A stretch of 64,000 nt of DNA from Dryocosmus kuriphilus (Eukaryota > Arthropoda > Insecta > Hymenoptera > Cynipidae). Made by a program: the position numbers and the translations under genes. Shown here piece by piece: positions 33,123-44,340 of the stretch; the first letter of the stretch is position 1; every line of letters starts with the position of its first letter. Location of the stretch: contig CM076190.1 of NCBI GenBank assembly GCA_038277395.1, positions 237,329,177 to 237,393,176 of the forward strand, read 5' to 3'. Under the pieces are notes generated by a model that searched no databases, was not told the origin of the DNA, and saw nothing but the letters and a program-made list of their open reading frames with translations.

Positions 33123-33128
33123 ATAAAT
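33123..33128 (+). promoter_or_regulatory. TATA box of unit 2
   Basis: TATAAA lies 93 bp upstream of the unit 2 start codon. The aligned position reads TATGAA in unit 1 (17292) and unit 3 (48035), so only unit 2 keeps a consensus TATA box. The surrounding upstream region is conserved among the three units over several hundred bases. Confidence 0.5.
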
Positions 33129-33220
33129 CATCTAAAGAAGAAGCAAAATTTTTCTTAGTTATGCAACATTAACAGAAGTCTTCACGAACGTTTTATCCCT
33201 TTTTCTTCCACTTTGGAAAG

Positions 33221-33275
33221 ATGAACATCGTTTATATGCTGGCCATATCATTGGCGATTGTCCTTAATATTACTG
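33221..33275 (+). CDS. unit 2 exon 1, signal peptide
   Basis: ATG 33221 begins an 18-codon hydrophobic leader (MNIVYMLAISLAIVLNIT), then one base of the next codon and a G|GTAAAT donor at 33276. This matches a secretory signal peptide with cleavage expected near the exon junction. The phase fits acceptor TAG|AG at 36036, giving a Glu at the join. The intron is 2.76 kb, the shortest of the three units. Confidence 0.72.
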
Positions 33276-36036
33276 GTAAATATAATAATATAATATCTTT
33301 TTAAATTAAAGGAAAATTTCGCGTATTCAACAAATAACAATTAAAGGGAATTTCATCCCAACTTTTTTTGTTTTCTCTAAACAATGCATTTGTGCGAAAG
33401 AAGAATAAATTTAAACAACATTTATCTTCGGGTAATCCGGAATGAGTTTCACAACATTGAATTTGATATGTGTCAAGTAGAAGTGGAAGTATGTGCTCCT
33501 TATTCTGAATCATTACGTAAAAAGCTAAATTCTAAACTGTTCGTAATAGTGGAGACATTGCACAAATACGCAACTAGTTCGTGTCGGTACCAAGTTTGTA
33601 AGCTTAGTAAATTTTTTCAAAATGCATGCAGTAGATTCCCAAAACATAATTATTAAATATTTTCATCTTCGCAAATAGAAATATTTTATCAAAAACGTCA
33701 GATCTTTTACAAAATTTACAAGATGAAAAATTTGAGGTTATTTTATGAAATCTTCGACCTAAGGGCTTTTCTTAACTATTAGTTCCTTTAGAAAATTAGA
33801 ATCTTCAACGATTTTTGGTTATGTTAGTAAACTGTCGACGAAAATGGATATTTTTCAAAGAAAAGTATTAAGTCTTTGAGAATATATTGCACTGGTTACA
33901 CTTTCATTTTTGCACCTAATGAAGCACTTGCAGACATTCCGAATACCCTTTTTGGTGAAATAACCATAAAAAAGTCAAATTTAGTGCAGTTTATTTGTTT
34001 CCCTCCTTCTAGCATACTTTCCCTGACACAAAATCTGGGTCTCGGTTTTGTCCAGTTTACATGGTTTTCATAAGACTTATTTTTCTCAAACTTGAATTTT
34101 CGAAAAGATTCGTATACTGAAGCGCTCTAAAGTTATAAAGTTGTGTAGGGACGTACTTGAATAACGAATTGATTTGGAGCATGGAAGTTATTTTAACCAA
34201 AGTAGAATATTATTAAAAAGAAATAAGTATTACAGTTTTGGTTTCTGTTGTGTTTTCTCGAGAGAAAGTTATGTTTTTAAATACACTTTAAGGAAAGAAA
34301 TATAGAATCCGAATATTCTAGGCTATATTAGAAAATTTTCGCTAATAATGTTTATAGGTTTCAATAAAAATTATTAGCACTTCTAAAAAACATACAAATG
34401 CACTTAAGTTGGACTTTATGTTAGAAAATTTCTCATTAATTAACATTGATGCTTCAGAAGTTTTACAGTTTGCAGCACTCTGCGGTTGTTTGAGGAAACT
34501 TTCATTAGTAATCAACCTTTTTCAGCAAATCGTTAGGCATTTCAGAAAACTTGCAGGTATTAATACCCTTAGTTTATGTTAGAGAATTTTCTCTGGAAAT
34601 AAATATTCTTCAACACAAAAATGAGCTCTTTTAGTAAAATTGCAAGTTTCACGAGGCCTTCCTGCAGATTAAAATGTTTCAAAAATTTCGGGTTATGTTA
34701 TGAAATCTTCAATGTAAAGCAATATTTTCTGGAGATATGACATTACATATTTTAGAAGTCATCATCTTTAGGTCAGATTACTTTTACTAATTATTTTTTT
34801 ATGAGCTCTTATAAAAACACGAATCTCTGTTGAAAATCATCTACCATAACAATCTAGTGTTTTATGTGAAAAATATCGATTTATAGTCAAAATTCTAAAG
34901 ATACCCTCAGATTCTTGAAACTTTATATTTTCTAATAGCATACCAACCTGACTATAATTTTGTTATGCTCAATTTAACTTTTGCAACAATCGCGAACTCT
35001 CAGAATTGAACATTTTCCGATCATTTGACTTTCAACAGTTTGAAAAGTAAAGGTTTTTTTCAAAAAAAATGATTAAGTCGTTTAGAAAACTTATAAGCTT
35101 CCACACTTACTGGTTACGGTATGAACAATTTTGAGCTTTTTAAATGTTTGGGTAAAATGCATGTCAGCTTACCACCGTCTACCTGTCGCCCAGGCCGATC
35201 TTTTCTGTTGTTTTGTGTCCCGACACGAACCCATCTCGAGCTCAAGTTGGACGAGGCAGTTAGTGCTCAACCGGAGGCTACTGTGTATTCGAACGTTGGA
35301 ATAGTCCACTTGTCGTTGGACTTGACGTGAGCTTAAAATTTCTGCGGTTTAATTGAGCTGGAAAGAGGCTCGGTTGGGCTCGAAGTGAGCTTAAAATTGC
35401 TGCGGTTTAATTTAGCTGGAAAGGGGCTTAGTTGAGCTTAAATGCGTCTCAGTTTCGACCTCAATGGTGGTGTGGAACAGAGCTATTTAAATTTTAAAAA
35501 TAAGTTTCATGTACTATCGCAACGTACACAGTAGCCTCCGGTTGAGCACCACAACACCTCGTCCAGCTCGAGCTCGTGTAAGGTCCGAGTCGGGACACAA
35601 AACAATAGAAAAAGTCGGCCTGGGCGACAGGTAGACAGTGGTAAGCTGACATGCGTTTCACCCAAATGTTTTGTTTGAAATTGGAGCTTTATGAAAAATC
35701 ATTCAATTTCGAAAGACGACTTACAGAATCAAACTATTTTTACGCTGTTACTTAAAAAAGGAGCAAGAAGTCGAAAATATGTAACATCGAAAATGTATTT
35801 GTTTACACTAGTCGAAAAAATATTAACATTTTTCGATTCTCATAAATGTATCATTTTGATCTGACGTTGACAATCAGATTGATTTGTAACAGTTCGATTC
35901 ATCAGGGTTCACTGTTTATGTATGTGTTTAACTACTTCAATTAATGCTCTAAATTCTCGTAAATGTTATACGTGCTTCTGCCCGACGCTATCAAGCCTCA
36001 GGAATCTTTTAAGAATATTTCTGTTTTTTGTTGTAG
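33276..36036 (+). other. unit 2 intron (2.76 kb)
   Basis: GT at 33276 and a 'tgttttttgttgtag' acceptor ending at 36036. It contains degenerate 88-bp monomers with 'aggttatgttag' and 'tagaaaacttaca' phrases at about 33690-35110, and one 514-bp foldback MITE. It otherwise lacks insertions and serves as the reference intron for the other units. Confidence 0.65.
35150..35663. mobile_element. 514-bp foldback MITE with perfect 8-bp target duplication
   Basis: Inverted arms of about 145 bp (35150-35295 and 35520-35663) begin GGGTAAAATGCATGTCAGC and end with its drifted reverse complement (CATGCGTTTCACCC). Flanks are AAATGTTT at 35142-35149 and 35664-35671. The unit 3 intron at 62520-62533 has the unoccupied site. 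The centre has a 58-bp direct repeat ('gtgagcttaaaatt.ctgcgg' at 35327 and 35385). An 8-bp duplication fits the hAT superfamily, but no transposase is present. The 69-codon frame here is not a gene. Confidence 0.9.
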
Positions 36037-36697
36037 AGTTCACTGCACGGTTTGATTGTTACCCTGATGGCAAACGCATTCCATGGAATGGGCCTTTTTA
36101 TTCTCTTGGTGGATCACATTCTCCTGTCAGGAATCCAAGTCCTGTTAAGGTTCCGATTTCTCCTGCCAGGTCTCCTATGAAGGTTCCGAGTCCGGTTAAA
36201 GTTTCCGGCCTCCTGCCAGGTCCAGGTCTAACTCTCGTGCCAAATCCAGGCCTTCGCCTCCCGAACCTCCTTCCACTGTTGGACGTGAGCTTATTCGGTT
36301 GATCCCCATGTCGAATCTGTATCAGCTCTTCCAGCTTCGAAGATACACATTTCCTGCCGATAAACCACTTTATATACTATTAGGATATGGTAGATTTGCA
36401 CACGTGCCAATCGAGGAAAAAGCTATATTGTCAACACTCGAGGGGGACGTCTTTGCAATATTGAAGAGTCAGGATATTCTTGATGGAATATATACTCCTG
36501 CACTTAATCATCGCAGTAGATGCAGGGCGAAAATAAATGTGATAAGTGGAAAAATTACTGCATTGAACCCAGAGCAAATCAAGCAAGCCCAAGTAGGCAT
36601 TAGTTACCCGATCAGAAAAAATTTTATAATAAAACGTACAGACGATAATTCTCTACTTCATCGTTTGAGCCTAAATCAATTTTTAACGCAAGTGTAA
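36037..36697 (+). pseudogene. unit 2 exon 2, frameshifted secreted-protein exon
   Basis: After acceptor TTGTAG the exon reads FTARFDCYPDGKRIPWNGPF, then a linker with repeated SPVK, SPARSPMK and similar phrases. At 36207-36208 the sequence has GG where unit 3 has GGG. This 1-nt loss shifts the frame and leads to a stop at 36300. The C-terminal domain is intact in the original frame from there on (YTFPADKPLYIL, GDVFAILKSQDILDG, SRCRAKINVISGKITALNP), ending RLSLNQFLTQV at 36697. Either a pseudogene, a sequencing error in a G-run, or programmed frameshifting; the first two are more likely. Confidence 0.7.
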
Positions 36698-36879
36698 TAT
36701 TCAGGCCTGGAAGTGTTCTCTGGAACGAAGAAGAGTATCAGAAAGGTACTTACTGAAGAAAAACGTCAAAAATGCTATTTTTTCACCACACTTTTACATG
36801 AAAACAATGAAAACAAGACCTTCCTATAAAACGAAAAGAAGTTTTACCGTATACTTTCTGCTGGAGAAATCAATAATGC

Positions 36880-39050
36880 CGGTGAAAAACCTAGTACTGA
36901 AGAGGTGTCTAGATATCGGTCAGGTATCTGATGTAATCGTGTGTCATTAACTTTGACATGCCGTGGCTTGATCTCGAAAGGGAGAGAGTTTCAGAACTTC
37001 CTACGATGGATTATCTATCTATCATAGCTGCTGAGGCAATTTGCATATTATAGAGAGCTAAGGAATGGAAGGCGCCTGGACCGGCCGGGGTGTAAAGTTT
37101 CTGGTACAAGCATGTGGTGACTCTGCAGCTCGCACTTGCGGGCGCTCTTCGGACCATCTTAGAGGATCCGAAAATTGTGCCCTCCTTTATGACAGCGGGA
37201 GTCACTTATATGATACTTAAAAAACCAGATCTTAATAGTCCTAAGGACTATCGACCATTTGCCTGTCTTTGCACAATTTACAAGTATTTCACGGCCATTG
37301 CATCAAAATATCTGTAACGACTCTGTGAAGAACAACGTCATCACAGAAGAAAAAAGGAGTCGATGTCGAGGCTTCCATGGTTGCAAGGAATTTCTCACAA
37401 TTGACACTGCCGTCGCGCTGCACGCGAAGTTCCACAGACGTAACTTGCACATTGTTGGTGAGTCTTATATGTATCTCGGCCTATTCCAGGCAAGGATTCA
37501 CTCCACTCTGCAATGAAAGAGGCACTTAAGAAATCCCTTTCGAGAAGAATAGATTCAATCATATCTACCGGTATCAGTGCTAAAAACATCACCAAAGAAA
37601 TTAACACCTTTGCTATTCCTCTCCTATCACACTCTTCTTGCTTAATACTATGGCCTAAAAATGATCTGGAAGTTCTAAAGAGAATCATCCGCGTGAAAAT
37701 GTCTGATCATCGGACGCATCACGAGAGGACGGCTGTGGACAGATTGGTCCTACAACGCAAGCTTGGGGGAAGAGGGGTCTTGGACGTTCGACGGCTTTGT
37801 AACTGACATGTTACGTAGCTCCGTGAATACTTCCTAAACAGGAAAAATATCGTACTCTACGATTACATCTGTAGAGTATACCTGTACACTCCTTTGAAAC
37901 CTGAAGCTGCTGATTATCAAAACGGCACCTAATTGTTGGAAATTTCAGTGCTCATGAGCGAGGTAAGCAACTGCATGGAGAGCACTTGCTACAAAAAGTA
38001 CTTCCTCAATATTTAGGAGGTTGTCGATAAGTGATTCCTCTGTGGAAATCCAAATTAGAAGATCAATCACATCATTGTTGGCTGTAAGATGCTTGCTTGG
38101 CAAGAATACAACCGTAGACACGTTGGTGTTGCAGAGATTTTCCACCAACAGGTTACCCTGAATCATGGTTTGCTATAGGAGTGAAAGCCTTACCACTAAT
38201 ACTCACCGGCAAGAGTATTAGAGAACGAACGTCATCTCCTCTACTGGGATAGGACTATCCGGACAGACCACCTGGTCAGGAATAATCGACCGAACGTCCT
38301 CTAGAGGAAAAAATGCGACGAACATGCCAGAGTTATTCACATCTGTGTTCCCTTAAGCAACAAAACTCAACTTCGATATAATGAGAAGATCTAGACATAT
38401 GCGGAGTTGGGGCAGGTGATCGTGAATATCTGGGAGGTGGAAACTTTTTGTGCTCTATACAAAATGCTATACTACTCAACAGCTGCCGCATAGTCCGGAA
38501 CCTTCAGAGCGTTAACAATAATAGCGGCTAATCTCTTCCGCAATCAAAACCATTCTACGTACACGGGGGAGCGTTGACAAGCTACTTTAAGTATTTTTTC
38601 TTATTCAAAATTAATTTTACTTCATTTCAGCGGTTTCTTTGCTTTGTTTTATTGATTTAAGTTTATAGTAATTTCTTACTGTTTCTGTATTTATTTTTTA
38701 TTATTATTATTATTTTTCCGTTCTCGTGCCGTGTATGTCCGTGTACGAATGTGGACTGGTTCTTGTCCTTCACTGCTCCAAATATTATATATATATCGAA
38801 GGAAGAAGAGAAGCGAACTAAATATCAAGATCTGCTTTTTGAATTGGGTAGTCTATACCCAGGATGCAACGTCTACCTTGTAGTTCTCATTATTGGCTGC
38901 CGTGGAGGTGTGAAGATTTCCTTCTTAAGCGAAATGAAAAAGATCCCGTCTTATCAATATCAAGCTTCGAACATTGCAAGCCGTATGCAAAAGGCAGTGC
39001 ATCTACATTGGTAGCTCTAAAAAGGTACCAAAGGTCACCTCGCTAACAAA
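36880..39050 (+). mobile_element. LINE copy A, restriction-like-endonuclease type (R2/R4-like), decayed
   Basis: Plus-strand pieces in order are KEWKAPGPAG..FWYKHVV (about 37065), then LALAGALRTILEDPKIVPSF and KKPDLNSPKDYRPFACLCTIYK (37114-37317). Next are INTFAIPLLSHSSCLILWPKNDLEVLKRIIR and HHERTAVDRLVLQRKLGGRG (37513-37806), then a decayed C-terminal region to about 38580. The terminal KEEEKRTKYQDLLFELGSLYPGC and KKIPSYQYQAS are at 38800-38990. The R2/R4 group carries a PD-(D/E)XK endonuclease in this C-terminal area. RT palm blocks are deleted and many stops are present. Confidence 0.78.
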
Positions 39051-39214
39051 TTCCCACTCTTGCTTACCTTCTGGACAGAAGGAGCAGAAGTGGATGACGT
39101 ATATGTTTCAGGTGCTTTGGGATTGGTTTGTCTACTCAGATAAACCATGATCGAAGCTTCCGAAATCTGAAACTTCTCTCACATAAATTTTTTGGGCAAT
39201 AAAGTGATACTTCG

Positions 39215-40490
39215 TTGAGTTGAAGGACATTAACCGAAAAACGCGAAAAATGATGGAAATCCATCGAAGTTATCATCTTAGATCTTCCGTATATCGAATA
39301 TACCGCCCACTAAATCAAGAAGGAATAGGGCTATTGAGCTTGGAGTGTCTTCATCGAAGAAATATCTTGCCAACAGCCTGTTCAATTGTAAATAGCACAG
39401 ATGCTTTTACACAACTTGTGCTCCAACATGAGTTCACTAGAATTGCGTTGTTTCTGTACAGAGCCGCAGAGAGGGCTGCGGAGTCTCTCGGTCTCCGGTT
39501 TATTTCTAGCAACAAAGTGTGCGGCATAACATCGCTGTCACCTTCGGTGCTCAAAAGCACTGTGAAGGAAGCAGAACACTCGCTTCTACTGAAGAAACAT
39601 TTCGGCAAGACACATCACGGGCAGTTCTACATAGTAATGCTCAGAGAAGGACTTTCGAGTGGCTTGTCTGACATGTTTCTCAAGTCTTCTGGACTGAGAT
39701 CGGAGATAAAGGGATTCCATTTTGAATTTCGCGACGGCGTTATCGACACCTTGATTTACTGCGACTTTATGATGATATATCTGTCGGCAATAGCATTTGT
39801 CGAGTACGCAAACTAGGGCCAGAACTTCTTGGACATATCCTGAGTAGATTCTCAAAATATGCGCGTTATATATGTGCATTACCATCTGCTGTAATCCGTG
39901 GTAGAAAATGATCGGTATAAGATCTACTGGAACTTCTCGTCCTTCACTACTCACCGTATTAGTGCGACGAAGCTTGATATTGTCCTCCATGACCTGAAGA
40001 TTTAGATCATTAATGTTATTGAGCTTTCGGCGTCAGCTGATCTTAACATGACATAGAAGGAGAAGAGAAGCAGACTAAATATCAAGATCTGCTTTTTGAA
40101 TAGGGTAGGCTGCATCCAGGATGTAAATTTCATCTTGCAAGCTCTAAAGAAGCATCCAAAGGTGCGAGTTTTGCACCTTCAATGCTTTCGCTCTTCACAT
40201 AAAAACATCAGCGGTATGTGTGGGAAAAAATGGCAGTGTTCGGCGCAGTCACCGCTCAAAAATTCTTCTTTTTTTTCTTTTCATCATCCTTTTCGCTTCA
40301 ATCTTTTGCTTAAACTCTGGAAAGAAAGAGCAGAAGTGAATCGTGTATATATTTCAGCTGTTTTGGGGTGGTTTTGTCTACTAGGAAACCATAATCGAAG
40401 CCTACGTATCCTACAGCTTCTGTCACATAATAATAATTCTTTAATACTTAAAACAAAAACTGTAAAGTTTTGTACAGAGAACGTCTCTCC
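39215..40490 (+). mobile_element. LINE copy B of the same family, decayed
   Basis: A 198-codon frame (39220-39816) matches the thumb/linker region: DINRKTRKMMEIHRSYHLRSSVYRIYRP, GIGLLSLECLHRR, VLQHEFTRIALFLYRAAERAAE. Downstream, across frameshifts, are YWNFSS.., KLDIVLHDL (PD-D-type endonuclease core, about 39970) and VIELSASADLN (about 40020). A copy of KTKYQDLLFE..GRLHPGC sits at 40070-40125, duplicated from 38815 in copy A. It is inactive. The minus-strand frame across 39586-39990 is a shadow. Confidence 0.75.
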
Positions 40491-40539
40491 AGTATTTTTT
40501 TGTTTTAATAATTTATCTCTCTCTCTTCATTCTACGTAG

Positions 40540-41400
40540 TTTTATAGTTAACAAGTGAACTGCAGAAATATGTCAAATTAAATTGATTTCAATATTCAAT
40601 TTTTTCAGAGGAACTTTATGAATAAATTTCTTATTATTTAGTTAAATTCTTTACTTAATGTAATGCAGTTAAAATTAAAACTAAATTAACTTCAAGATTG
40701 GAACTTCCAACCGAATTTAATTGAATATAGAAGTCAGTTATATTTTACGTACTTGTACAAATGTATCTAATACCTATAAGGATATATAAAAAAAAGGATG
40801 GATCATTCACTAATACAATAAAATACTGGAAATACGTTTTGCGTATGTCATTTTTTAACTTTTTGTTTAAATATTAATGACATATCATTATTATGATTAT
40901 TTGGCCCACCTCCTCCCACATGTGTTCATGAACCGGCATTTCGTTGAAAAACAGTCGCGAACGCGGCAAGCGCTTAGTAGATTCGTTGTTGCCAGATGCT
41001 GTTTCAAAAATTGTTCTGCTTGCGCATTCGTCAAATAAATAAAATCATCCTGCTCTGGAACATGCAAAATCGTGGCTTTTGCTTAAGCATAAAGGGATGT
41101 CTGAAGTAAGACCTGTTATTTTGGCTTGAGGAAATTCATAAATGCCACGGACAGACGATCGAATAGTCATTGATTGATTGTTGTTTTTCTTACATATTTA
41201 AGGAATACGCTCTGCCAGGTAACATTATCAGAGACATTTGTCCTCAACTCTTATTCGTTAATAAAAAAATATCGATCGATCCTTATCCCAGCTGCCAAGG
41301 GGGCAAAGCACGCCACTTAGAGAGAATCAAAGGCACACCTGAGAATCGATGGCAGAGCATTCGACAAGATTTATGACCCGGCATCACAGCCGAACGATTC
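40540..41400. other. AT-rich interval between LINE copies B and C
   Basis: No gene is supported. The last 200 bp may be the 3' region of LINE copy C. Short frames have no recognisable domain. Confidence 0.35.
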
Positions 41401-43073
41401 TATACAGACATATACTTGTACATAATATTCCGAGCGATGGACTACATACACACTTTCACAAACGTACACGGACATACACGAAATGATAGCGGAAACAAAA
41501 GTAATGATAATAATGATAACTACAATAACAACAAAACAAGAACTTGCAAGAAATATAAGGTAAAATAAGGAAATATTTAAAATAGAGTAAATGTGAAAAA
41601 GGTAAAAATATGTAACGTGGCTTTATCAAACTTCTTTCATTTAGGTGGGTTAGCCTTGATTACAGAAGACGATTAGCCACTATAACTGTTAACGCCCATA
41701 AAACTCAGAACGATACAGTAGGTGATAGTACCGCCTTCTGTAGAAAATGTAAAGTTTCCCAGGTCTTGAGTCTTCCAATTACTGGATGTCCTTCGCGTGT
41801 AAGTTCTCTGTGGAGGAGATAACGACTGGGTGAAATGTTACCTTCTTTAACCTCAAATCCACACGTCCGTGATCTCCTTCCTCAACTCGGCATATTTCTG
41901 GATACTTTCAGTATATCGAAGCTGAGTTTTGCTGTTTAAGGGAACACCGATATCAATAATTTTGACATGTTCACCGCGTTTGTTCCACCAGAGGACGTGC
42001 AGTTCATTATACCTGATTAGATGGTGTGTCAGGATAGTCCTGTCTAAGTAGAGGGTATGATGTTCGTTCTCGAATACTCTTACCAGGGAGTATATTTTTA
42101 ATGAGGCTAAGACTCCTCTAGCAAACCAAAATTTAGCATAATATGTTGGTGGATAATTCCAGCAGCATCTTTTTGACTACGGGTATATTCTTTAGAACCA
42201 AGCATCATACGGCAATAAATGACGTGCTTTCTTGACATGTTTGCATTTCTACAGAGGCGTCACTTATCAAAAACCGCCTCAATATTGAGGACGCACTTTT
42301 GGTAGTCCCGCGTGTTCATCACTCCATCTTGGACAGCAATAGCGAACTCCTCCTCTTCCGGAAAAAGTTCTCCCCGCTTTAGCCACAGGTTTGAAGTACC
42401 GGTATCCACGATTGGTAGATCTATTATCTGAGGATGCTTTCCATGTAACTACTTGCCTAGCCATTGAGCATTAAGACATTCAAAAGTTAGGTGTCCAATA
42501 TTTTGGTAATCGGCAACTGCAAGCATCAGAAGTGTGTAAGGTTTTACTTTACAGATGTAGTCGTAGAATGGGATATCCATCCTGTTTAGGAAGTACTCAT
42601 GGAGCTATATAACCTATGAATCACAAATCCGTCTAACATTCAAAGCACCTTTGCCCCTAAAATTGCGTTGCAAGACTATTCTCTCCACCGCCGTCCTCGC
42701 GTGATGCATCCGATGTTCAGACACTTTAACGCGGAAGATTCTGCTATAACCTCGATGCCAGCTTTAGACATAATAGTAACACAAAGGAGTACGTTGGGAG
42801 AGGAATAGCAAAGGTATTGATTTTCTTGGTGATGTTCTTAGTACTGAGATCAGCAGACATGATCGAATTTAGTCGTTTCGTCTTAAGTACCTCTTTCATT
42901 GCAGACTGGGGTGGTACCCTTGCCTGCAGTATACCGAGGTTTCTATACGACACCACAACAATGCTCGTCGGTGTCACATCCTGATTATCCGCTGCTAGTG
43001 GAGTGATCATCTGATGACGGGATAGATGAAGTTTCCATCGCAAAAACTGCTTTTCGGAGTCAGAAGGTCTCAA
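41400..43073 (-). mobile_element. LINE copy C of the R2/R4-like family, minus strand, decayed
   Basis: Minus-strand pieces: LQARVPPQSAMKEVLKTKRLNSIMSADLSTKNITKKINTFAIPLPTYS (partial, 42744-43073, corresponding to 37513 in copy A), then WKASSDNRSTNRGYRYFKPVAK (42279-42464). Next is a frame-broken C-terminal part with DRTILTHHLIRYNELHVLWWNKRGEHVKIIDIGVPLN (quoted in part) near 41930-42060. The phrase 'gtgtatgtccgtgtacg' near 41460 (reversed) also occurs at 38735 in copy A, showing common descent. It ends against the unclassified repeat at about 43073. Confidence 0.75.
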
Positions 43074-44340
43074 AACGTCGAGATTTCATGAAATAAGCGA
43101 AAGTCAGTTTTTCTGTAAAACTAATACCTTCTCATTGAGGTGACCATGTAAAAATAAGAGACCGAAACAATCTTTTAAAATACCGTGTATTGGAGTCTTA
43201 CATTCTCGTCTTAATGAGAAGGTATTAGTTTTATAAGGAACATTAATTTTGCGTATTCTTCATGAAATCTCGATGTTTCGAGATCCCCTGAATCGGAAAA
43301 AAAGGTTTTACTTTGGTCTCTGTCCCTCGTCGTTGTCGTTGTCGTTGTCGCAGTCGTGCGATAGCACGAAAACTTTTGTAAGCATTATCCGCTTGGACAA
43401 GTCCGTCAACCAGTACTTTTGACCGTTGCTTCTTCTTTTAACCACCGAAAATGCTTTTAAAAAATTAATCATTTAATTTTCCACTCAAACGAAGCGTGAT
43501 ACGAAAAAAATGTTCAGAAGCAAAGTTGTTTAGCACAAATATATCTGCATGATTTGCTTATAATATTTTTTAATAAGACACATATTTTTCGTCTTTGTTG
43601 TTGTTGTCGCTGTTTTCGTTGTTGTCGTCTGTATACCGGATAACTTGCGAAAGACTAATCGGATTGGATTGCACCTTGGCATACATTTTTATGTCCAAAA
43701 AAGGAAAAACATGTTCCTTAACCAGAATCTAATGACTACTGTTCTGGTTTTATCTATCTAAAATGCTTTTCATACAACCAAACATTCAATTTTCCGCCCG
43801 CACTATGCGTGATATGAGAATAATCTTAAGGAACACACATTTTAGTCTGGAAAAGATATACAAGCTTGATTTCGACTTCTTTTAAAGATGCGTAGTTTTT
43901 CAGTTATTCGTGAAAAACTTTATTATATATATAACAATTCACTTTTCAACAAAAATGCGCAACATACGAAAAAAGTATTAGGCAGAAAATTTGTGTACCT
44001 AAAATAGATCTTCAATTTTGCCTTATAAATTTTTTCTGATAAGAGGCACATATTTCGTTTTAATTATTAATAGTATTATTAATAAAAGTCAAGAACCCCA
44101 TTTTTTAACCAAGTTATGCGGGATACGAAAGAAATGCTAAGAGGTGGTGTCGTTTATTTCGAAAAAGTGTACAAATTCCTTTTATGCTCCTTTTTTGTAA
44201 CACATATCGTTTCTGTGCTAATCATGATTAATATTATAAAAATTAAGAACTCAATTTTTTGGTGAACATATGCAAAATACTTTAAAAATGTTTAGAAGAA
44301 ATTTATTCACCTCAAAAATATTTGCATATTAAATAGTTTT
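43058..44340. repeat. inverted copies of the unclassified repeat and its monomers upstream of unit 3
   Basis: A short plus-oriented arm end (43058-43149) and a minus-oriented arm (43197 onward) face each other across a spacer of about 47 bp. The (GTCGTT)n block lies at 43338-43360. A second minus arm piece with the same microsatellite is at 43590-43640. Monomers matching 14480-15290 follow to 44340, where the R1-like LINE is inserted; they resume at 47246. Confidence 0.65.
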
